DNA of 64,000 bases from UBA4416 sp048498515 (lineage in GTDB: Bacteria; Bacteroidota; Bacteroidia; B-17B0; Aurantibacillaceae): assembly GCA_048498515.1 (NCBI GenBank), contig JBEHXV010000001.1:186001-250000 (forward strand). Reading direction: 5' to 3'. This document shows, one piece after another, positions 58,394 to 64,000 of the stretch. Every line of letters begins with the position of its first letter. Position 1 is the stretch's first letter. The notes beneath the pieces were generated by a model. It ran no database searches and was not told the DNA's origin. It saw only the letters and a program-made list of their open reading frames with translations. The position numbers were made by a program, and so were the translations under genes.

Positions 58394-60826
58394 TTGATAC
58401 CTCAATCAAATAATTCCATAGATAGTTACAGGGAGCGGGTTTCTAAATTCAGTAGTGAATTAGACATTGGCCTCATTATCTATATCATAAAAAGAAGCCT
58501 TTGGATCGTTGCCCTCTTCTTTACAATTTGCATTGGTCTTTCATTTATTTACCTCCGTTACAGCCAACCGGTATATCAATCATCGGCCGTTATACAGATC
58601 AATGACAACAACCAGGCATCTACCCTTTTAAACCTCGAAAAAGTGGATGGCGGGACCAATAAGCTGGCCGAGGCCATTGAGCAGATCCGTTCAAGGATAT
58701 TTTTGAAACGCGTGGTCGAAAAATCAAATGTGCAGGTGAGTTATTTTAATGAAGGAACGTTTAAAAACAATGAGCTTTATGTACTATCGCCTTATTTTGT
58801 GAAGTTCAACATTAAAAAGAACAGCATTTATGGTGTAAAGATCTACACCAATTTCCGAAACCTTAACTCGGGCTCGCTCTCCTTTGCTGCCGAAGGCAAA
58901 AACTATACGATCCCGTTTGTAACCAATAACCTCACCAGTACTCCATTTTTTGATTTTAGCATTGTGCTCAATACCGATTTTGAAAAACAAACGATCCTAA
59001 GCCATTTATCTGAAAACAACAAATCGTATTTTATTATTAAAAATACCGACGAGGTAACCGGTGAGCTGCAGTCGAAACTGGAAATAAAATTATTGAACGA
59101 CGCGGCAAAAACCATCCTGGTGACGGTTAAAGACATCAATTCGCAAAAAACGAAAGACTTGGTTAACCTGGTATCTGAAGAATACCTGAGCTTTGATGTG
59201 GAACGAAAAAGTGAGAGCTCAAAAAGTTCCATTACGTTTATCGACGAGCAGTTGAAAATGGTGTACGACGAATTAAAAGTATCTGAAAACAACCTTCAAT
59301 CGTTTCGTAAAGACAACAATTACACCGATAAGGATGTGGTGATAAGCGCCAACATGATGCGACTTAACAGCCTGGAAGATGAAATGCTTAAGATTGAGAT
59401 GGAAGAAAAGCTTTTAGCCGAGCTCCAATCAAACATCGCTAAAAACAAAAGCATCGAAACCTACCACCTCATCTCTTTAATTGCCGGCAGCGAGTACGAA
59501 AATGCCATTCGGGAATATACAGATAACATTCAGAAGCTTTTGATGGAGAAGGAAAACCTGATGTACGAAATTACCCCAAGCCACGAAACCGTTAAGCAGA
59601 TCAATTATAATATTGAAACCCAAAAGAAATTGCTGATGGAGAGCATTAATTCGGTAAGGTTAAAGTACAAGTCAAAGTACACGAACCTGATGCAAAAATC
59701 AACCGAATTTAAAAGCAAGTACGAAAAAAATCCGGACGAGGACATGGAGCATACCAAGCTCATGCGCCTGTTCAGCATCAACGAAAAATACTATACCATT
59801 CTCCTGGAAAAAAAGACCGAGCTTTCCATTTCAAAAGCTGGATTTGTATCACAAAATGTGATCCTCGAAAAAGCTACCAGGGATGGCGCCCTTGTATCGC
59901 CAAGTAAACGAAACGCTACGTTAATAGCCATCTTATCGGCACTGGTACTTTCCATCATTGTGATCTTTACCCGCTATTTCCTGCACGACAAAATCACATC
60001 GGTAAATGACATTACCAAACACATGGATGCCGCTGTGTCTGTTTTAGGTATTGTTCCTAATTATGAAAGCGACGTTCCGGTTTCTCAATTGGTAGTGGAT
60101 AAAAATCCAAAATCGCAGATCGCGGAAGCCTTCAGGAGTATCCGATCCAACCTTCAGTTTATAAAGAATGAAGAAGGTTCAAAAATTGTAGCTGTAACTT
60201 CTTCCATATCCGGTGAAGGAAAAACCTTTGTGGCCCTCAACATTGCAGGGATCCTGGCTTACACCGGCAAAAAAGTGATCCTGCTGGATTTGGACATGCG
60301 TAAACCAAAGATCCATAAAGGTTTTGGTGTAAGCAACGAAGTGGGAATGAGTACCATTTTAACCAACATGACATCGGTAAAAGAGTGCATTAACAAAAGT
60401 CATTTTCCAAACCTCGATTACATTACTGCCGGTCCTATTCCTCCTAACCCATCCGAATTAATCATTGATAAGCGCCTGGATGAAATGATTGAGGAATTAA
60501 AACAAACCTACGATTATATTATTTTTGATAACCCGCCAATAGGGCTTGTAATAGATGGTATCACCACCATCCAAAAAGCAGACTACCCTATTTATGTGTT
60601 CAGGTCCGATTACTCCAAGAAAACGTTTGTTCAAATCCTTGATAAGCTCATTAACGAAGGTAACATTGCCAACCTGTCAATTATTTTGAATGGTGTAGAT
60701 ACAACCCGCACAGGTTACGGCTATAAATACGGCTACGGATATGGCTATGGATATGGTTACGGCAGTGGTTATTATAACGACGAAAAAGAACCAAAAAAGA
60801 AACGTTTTTCTAATTTATGGAAGTAA
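58394..60826 (+). CDS. Wzc-like chain-length regulator / tyrosine autokinase, TTG start
   Basis: The 810-residue protein has an N-terminal Wzz domain (about 25-120) with transmembrane helices at about 31-52 and 515-535, long coiled-coil periplasmic arms between, and a C-terminal BY-kinase domain: SSISGEGKTFVALNIAGILA (Walker A, about 602), VILLDLDMRKPK (Walker A'), YDYIIFDNPPIGLV (Walker B). The tail is a run of alternating Tyr-Gly (KYGYGYGYGYGYGSGYYND) for autophosphorylation. The start is TTG 58394, 1 nt after the lipoprotein stop; no ATG is near. It controls polymer length and export. Its last 10 nt overlap the rfbC start. Confidence 0.94.
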   Translation: MIPQSNNSIDSYRERVSKFSSELDIGLIIYIIKRSLWIVALFFTICIGLSFIYLRYSQPVYQSSAVIQINDNNQASTLLNLEKVDGGTNKLAEAIEQIRSRIFLKRVVEKSNVQVSYFNEGTFKNNELYVLSPYFVKFNIKKNSIYGVKIYTNFRNLNSGSLSFAAEGKNYTIPFVTNNLTSTPFFDFSIVLNTDFEKQTILSHLSENNKSYFIIKNTDEVTGELQSKLEIKLLNDAAKTILVTVKDINSQKTKDLVNLVSEEYLSFDVERKSESSKSSITFIDEQLKMVYDELKVSENNLQSFRKDNNYTDKDVVISANMMRLNSLEDEMLKIEMEEKLLAELQSNIAKNKSIETYHLISLIAGSEYENAIREYTDNIQKLLMEKENLMYEITPSHETVKQINYNIETQKKLLMESINSVRLKYKSKYTNLMQKSTEFKSKYEKNPDEDMEHTKLMRLFSINEKYYTILLEKKTELSISKAGFVSQNVILEKATRDGALVSPSKRNATLIAILSALVLSIIVIFTRYFLHDKITSVNDITKHMDAAVSVLGIVPNYESDVPVSQLVVDKNPKSQIAEAFRSIRSNLQFIKNEEGSKIVAVTSSISGEGKTFVALNIAGILAYTGKKVILLDLDMRKPKIHKGFGVSNEVGMSTILTNMTSVKECINKSHFPNLDYITAGPIPPNPSELIIDKRLDEMIEELKQTYDYIIFDNPPIGLVIDGITTIQKADYPIYVFRSDYSKKTFVQILDKLINEGNIANLSIILNGVDTTRTGYGYKYGYGYGYGYGYGSGYYNDEKEPKKKRFSNLWK

Positions 60827-61359
60827 TTGAAACAAAAATAAAAGGCTTGTTTATTGTTAAACCAAAGGTGTTTGCCGACACGCGCGGCTACTTTTTTGAA
60901 AGCTATAATGAAGGTGTATTTAAAAAAAACGGCATTGATGTTAACTTTGTTCAGGATAACCAATCCTTGTCGAATGCCGGTGTGCTAAGGGGCCTTCATT
61001 TACAGGCGCCGCCTTTTGCCCAGGGAAAACTGGTGCGTGTTATTACCGGGGCGGTTTTGGATATAGCGGTGGATATAAGGAACGGGTCGCCCACTTATGG
61101 CGAGCACGTAGCCATTGAACTGAATGAAGAGAACAAAACCATGTTTTACATACCTCCCGGTTTTGCTCACGGCTTTTTAACCTTAAGGGATAATACCATC
61201 TTTTCATACAAATGCACCAACCTTTACAATAAAGAATCGGAAATGACGGTGTTATGGAACGATAGTGATTTGAATATAAACTGGAACATCAAAGATCCTG
61301 TATTATCTGAAAAGGATATTACCGGAACTCCTTTTAAAGCGTTTAAGAGCCCTTTCTAA
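60817..61359 (+). CDS. rfbC: dTDP-4-dehydrorhamnose 3,5-epimerase
   Basis: The 180-residue cupin protein has the RmlC signature: GLFIVKPKVFADTRGYFFES, VQDNQSLSNAGVLRGLHLQ with the catalytic His, KLVRVITGAVLDIAVDIRNG, and YIPPGFAHGFLTL. It epimerises C3 and C5 of the dTDP-keto sugar during dTDP-L-rhamnose synthesis. Length is typical. The other rml genes are not in the window. Its ATG lies inside the end of the kinase gene (10-nt overlap) and its TAA overlaps the next ATG by 1 nt. Confidence 0.96.
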   Translation: MEVIETKIKGLFIVKPKVFADTRGYFFESYNEGVFKKNGIDVNFVQDNQSLSNAGVLRGLHLQAPPFAQGKLVRVITGAVLDIAVDIRNGSPTYGEHVAIELNEENKTMFYIPPGFAHGFLTLRDNTIFSYKCTNLYNKESEMTVLWNDSDLNINWNIKDPVLSEKDITGTPFKAFKSPF

Positions 61360-62444
61360 TGAGCTATTTCCAGGAGAACATATTGCTTTTTATTGTTCTG
61401 GTTATAGGCATAACCTTTATTTTTTCCATCCTCATCAATTCCATCCTTTTAAAGTTTTCGCAAAACCTGGGTGTAAGAACAAAGCAGGAAAATAAGGAGA
61501 TCAGGTGGAGCCCTGCGGTAAAGCCATCGCTGGGCGGCATTTCCTTTTTTGTGATCTTCCTGCTCACGTTCATCGTGCTTAGTTTTATTAATAATTTGCT
61601 GCCCCTGCATTACAGCAATTTAAAAGTAGTTGGCGTATTTATTGTCTGCACCGTAGCCTTCGTCATGGGTCTGGCCGATGATGCCTACAATACGCAACCC
61701 CTCCTTAAATTCATTACACAATTGATCTGCGGCCTGGTATTGTATTTTACCGGCACCAAAATCTGCATCTTTACCATGGAAGCCTTAAACTTTGCGTTTA
61801 CGCTGGTTTGGGTCATTGGTTTAATGAACTCCATCAACATGCTCGATAACATGGATGGCATTACCACCACCGTATCGGTTGTTATCCTGTTCTTCATTGT
61901 TGCCCTTAACCTTAACTTAAACCTCATTCTTAGTCCTTTGCCAATTTTAAGCCTTGGCGTGTTAGGTGCCCTGCTGGGTTTTTTAATTTACAACTGGCAC
62001 CCTTCCAAAATGTTTATGGGCGATACCGGCAGCCAGTTCCTGGGCTCATTTTTAGCCGTTGTGGGTATTGATTACTGCTGGAACTCTTTTTCCCTCATCA
62101 ATAATTCCTGGTACTCTGTAAACCCAATCGTGTTAGGTTTTGTAACGGTTGCCCTGGTATTTATTCTACCCTTAACCGACACCATTACCGTTACCATCAA
62201 TCGTATGCGTAAAGGCCAATCGCCATTTGTAGGTGGCAAGGACCATACCACGCACCATTTGTTCTTTAAAGGCATTACAGAAAAAAGGATCGCCATCCTG
62301 TTTTTTGGCATTGGCTTCATGGGACTTTCCCTGGCGCTGAATCAAATACTGAATTATCAACTAAACTGGTTAATAGTTTCCATTATTTTTTGTGCCGTCA
62401 CTTTCGTATCTTTATATCTGAATACGATCATAAAACGTAAGTGA
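61359..62444 (+). CDS. WecA/MraY-family polyprenyl-phosphate sugar-1-phosphate transferase
   Basis: The 361-residue protein has about 10-11 helices and the family's cytoplasmic motifs: GLADDAYNTQPLLK (DD of the metal site), NSINMLDNMDGITTT, WHPSKMFMGDTGSQFLGSFL, and the His-rich GGKDHTTHHLFFKG loop. It transfers a sugar-1-phosphate (often GlcNAc-1-P) from a UDP-sugar to undecaprenyl phosphate, starting polymer synthesis. It is not the essential MraY by context. The start and end codons overlap neighbours (TAATG with rfbC; GTGA with the transglycosylase). Confidence 0.93.
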   Translation: MSYFQENILLFIVLVIGITFIFSILINSILLKFSQNLGVRTKQENKEIRWSPAVKPSLGGISFFVIFLLTFIVLSFINNLLPLHYSNLKVVGVFIVCTVAFVMGLADDAYNTQPLLKFITQLICGLVLYFTGTKICIFTMEALNFAFTLVWVIGLMNSINMLDNMDGITTTVSVVILFFIVALNLNLNLILSPLPILSLGVLGALLGFLIYNWHPSKMFMGDTGSQFLGSFLAVVGIDYCWNSFSLINNSWYSVNPIVLGFVTVALVFILPLTDTITVTINRMRKGQSPFVGGKDHTTHHLFFKGITEKRIAILFFGIGFMGLSLALNQILNYQLNWLIVSIIFCAVTFVSLYLNTIIKRK

Positions 62445-63508
62445 CCATCTCCGTCTGGATATTAAAACTTATTCGCGAACCTTCTTCTCAAACCAAAAAA
62501 ACAGTGGTGAGTTTTTGTTCGTGGTTGCTTATTATTTTCCTAATCAAAGTCATTTCTTCGCGTCCACATACCAGCGATAATGATTACAGTAATTCCAATT
62601 TTAAAGTACTGGGGCTTAATATTCCCGGGAAACTGGAGTTTGCAGGCGAAAAGGTTCCTCAAAATGACTATGAGATCAAGGAAAGCCTGGAAAAGGAATT
62701 CTTTGCCAATAAAACCTGGAAAAACTCCTCTATGGCCCTCTTCACCAGAGCTCAAAAATGGTTCCCGCTCATTGAGCCTATTTTGAAAAAAGAAGGGGTG
62801 CCTGATGATTTTAAGTATGTAGCCGTTATCGAAAGCCACTTGTCCAATGTCATTTCGCCCATGGGAGCCTGCGGTTTTTGGCAGTTAATGCCTAACACAG
62901 CACGTAATTATGGCCTTATTGTAACCGACGAGGTAGATGAGCGCTATGATGTGGAAAAAGCCACGCATGTGGCCTGCAAGCATTTTAAAGACGCCCATAA
63001 ATATTTTAATAACTGGACCTTATCGGCAGCCGCTTATAATGTTGGCATTGGCGGCATACAAAATGCCTTAAAAAAACAAAATACCGATAATTATTACGAC
63101 CTGTTGCTTAACAAGGAAACCGGAAGTTTCATTTACCGAATCCTTGCTTACAAAACATTACTCTCAAACCCAAAACACTTTGGCGTGAATAATAAGGTAA
63201 AAAAAGGCGGAGGTTTTCCCTCTCATAAAATTGTAAAGGTCGATTCGTCCATTACCAACCTGGCCGCTTTTGCCAAACACCTCGAAACCAACGTTATTAC
63301 CCTCAAAATATTCAATCCCTGGCTCATTGGCGACAAACTCATAAATAATGATAAAACCACCTACCAGTTTAAAATACCTAAAAACAAAAATGTCGATCTT
63401 AGCATTTACTTTAATGATGTGTTCCCGCAGGAAAAAACAAGCGATACATTGGTAGCCGTTGCGGTAACAGATACAACCAAAATTAAAACCGACACTTTAA
63501 AAAAATGA
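62441..63508 (+). CDS. Lytic transglycosylase (MltD-like), GTG start
   Basis: The 355-residue protein has an N-terminal helix (about 23-42), then a SLT domain (about 120-225) with the catalytic Glu in VAVIESHLSNVISPMGACGF, then WQLMPNTARNYGL and AAAYNVGIGGIQNALKK. The C-terminal part (KVDSSITNLAAFAKHLETNV) resembles one degenerate LysM module for glycan binding. It cuts peptidoglycan and in this operon probably opens a path for polymer export. The start GTG 62441 forms a GTGA overlap with the previous stop; the only nearby ATG codons would remove the membrane helix. Confidence 0.9.
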   Translation: MTISVWILKLIREPSSQTKKTVVSFCSWLLIIFLIKVISSRPHTSDNDYSNSNFKVLGLNIPGKLEFAGEKVPQNDYEIKESLEKEFFANKTWKNSSMALFTRAQKWFPLIEPILKKEGVPDDFKYVAVIESHLSNVISPMGACGFWQLMPNTARNYGLIVTDEVDERYDVEKATHVACKHFKDAHKYFNNWTLSAAAYNVGIGGIQNALKKQNTDNYYDLLLNKETGSFIYRILAYKTLLSNPKHFGVNNKVKKGGGFPSHKIVKVDSSITNLAAFAKHLETNVITLKIFNPWLIGDKLINNDKTTYQFKIPKNKNVDLSIYFNDVFPQEKTSDTLVAVAVTDTTKIKTDTLKK

Positions 63509-63510
63509 TA

Positions 63511-63576
63511 CAGGATAAAAGGCATAAGATTAAAGATTGACAGGTCTTTAATCTTTTATCTTTAATCCTTTGTCTG
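63511..63576. repeat. 8-nt periodic inverted repeat between transglycosylase and uvrA
   Basis: The left arm CAGGATAAAAGGCATAAGAT, then TAAAGA, and the right arm TCTTTAATCTTTTATCTTTA, then ATCCTTTGTCTG, are imperfect reverse complements around a loop TTGACAGG. The words are ATAAAAGG, CATAAGAT, TTTAATCT and similar 8-nt steps. It lies between co-directional genes, 2 nt after the upstream stop and 8 nt before the next ATG. Confidence 0.85.
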
Positions 63577-63584
63577 ATCTGAAA

Positions 63585-64000
63585 ATGGAAGAAGAAACAA
63601 TAGAAGTCATAGGAGCAAGAGCTCATAATTTAAAAGATATATCACTCAGCATACCGCGTAATAAATTAGTTGTACTTACAGGCCTTAGCGGAAGCGGAAA
63701 ATCATCGCTGGCTTTTGATACCATTTATGCCGAAGGGCAACGCCGCTACATTGAAAGTTTTTCGAGCTACGCCAGGCAATTCCTTGGTAATATGGAACGG
63801 CCCGACGTGGATAAGATCTCGGGCCTGAGCCCTGTTATCTCTATCGAACAAAAAACGGTGAATAAGAACCCGCGCTCAACGGTCGGTACCATTACCGAGA
63901 TCTACGATTTTTTACGCTTGTTGTTTGCCCGTGCCGGCGAAGCCTACTCTTACGCTACCGGCGAAAAAATGGTGCGTTACAGCGATGAACAGATTATTGA
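63585..64000 (+). CDS. uvrA: Excinuclease ABC subunit A, N-terminal fragment (cut by the window edge)
   Basis: The reading frame opens at ATG 63585 and stays open to the end of the window (138 complete codons visible). It encodes MEEETIEVIGARAHNLKDIS, then VVLTGLSGSGKSSLAFDTIY (Walker A), AEGQRRYIESFSSYARQFLG and DVDKISGLSPVISIEQKT, the unmistakable UvrA N-terminus. UvrA recognises bulky DNA lesions with UvrB in nucleotide excision repair. Its stop codon lies outside the window. Confidence 0.97.
   Translation, partial: MEEETIEVIGARAHNLKDISLSIPRNKLVVLTGLSGSGKSSLAFDTIYAEGQRRYIESFSSYARQFLGNMERPDVDKISGLSPVISIEQKTVNKNPRSTVGTITEIYDFLRLLFARAGEAYSYATGEKMVRYSDEQII

Noticed and set aside
1..64000. tRNA or rRNA genes
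   Set aside because: No cloverleaf-like segment ending in CCA or with a T-loop GTTCGAATC-type block was seen in any intergenic gap.

Overview
The window looks like chromosomal DNA of a free-living member of the Bacteroidota. Four secreted proteins carry type IX secretion (T9SS) C-terminal domains, one of type A and three of type B (gliding-motility-associated). Several promoters fit the Bacteroidota pattern TTG/TTTG, 16-20 nt, TAnnTTTG. Shine-Dalgarno sequences are weak or absent. Family content also fits: DUF4476, DUF1361, DUF4173, a winged-helix HTH_34 regulator, a heterodimeric methylmalonyl-CoA mutase and an SUI1 factor. I cannot name the genus. I saw no tRNA, rRNA, CRISPR array or transposase.

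Layout. Positions 1-6716 are a minus-strand run: the start of a diacylglycerol kinase, an M43-type metalloprotease, several membrane proteins, a 25-residue micro-ORF, two COQ4-like proteins, and a small HTH_34 regulator with its partner membrane protein. Two nearly identical 17-nt palindromes lie upstream of the regulator operon and upstream of the second COQ4-like gene, so this is probably a small regulon. Positions 6884-13125 hold ruvX, a repeat-filled spacer, a saccharopine dehydrogenase-like enzyme, a DUF4476 protein, DUF423 and EamA membrane proteins and a GT-C glycosyltransferase. Positions 13222-25537 are dominated by two giant T9SS type B surface proteins flanking a sterol-desaturase-like enzyme and a YihY/BrkB protein. 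The first giant contains a 630-bp higher-order repeat. A solitary AT-rich gene at 25740-26822 has a PD-(D/E)xK nuclease signature and is the best candidate for a transferred defence gene.

Positions 26940-39694 are mostly housekeeping: a UMF1-type transporter, an OmpA-family protein, ribosomal protein S20, an abundant-looking TPR lipoprotein, DUF1015, GNAT and PLP-binding proteins, a cluster of small membrane proteins, an M61 peptidase, a TPR protein and SUI1. Positions 39771-45360 hold the methylmalonyl-CoA mutase pair, DUF486 and DNA polymerase III delta. Positions 45376-51097 hold an M48-like secreted zincin, a VWA protein, a small lipoprotein and a third type B protein. Positions 51241-56374 hold a thiolase, a cysteine desulfurase, a fatty-acid desaturase and a murein tripeptide ligase (Mpl). 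Positions 56379-63508 form an exopolysaccharide locus: GT4, then from its own promoter an SLBB export lipoprotein, a Wzc-like tyrosine kinase, RmlC, a WecA/MraY-family transferase and a lytic transglycosylase. The window ends inside uvrA.

The most unusual non-coding signal is a set of intercistronic elements. Each is built from 8-9-nt periodic words, and most form imperfect inverted repeats. They differ in sequence from site to site, share an architecture, and fill the gap between co-directional genes, sometimes supplying a stop or start codon.
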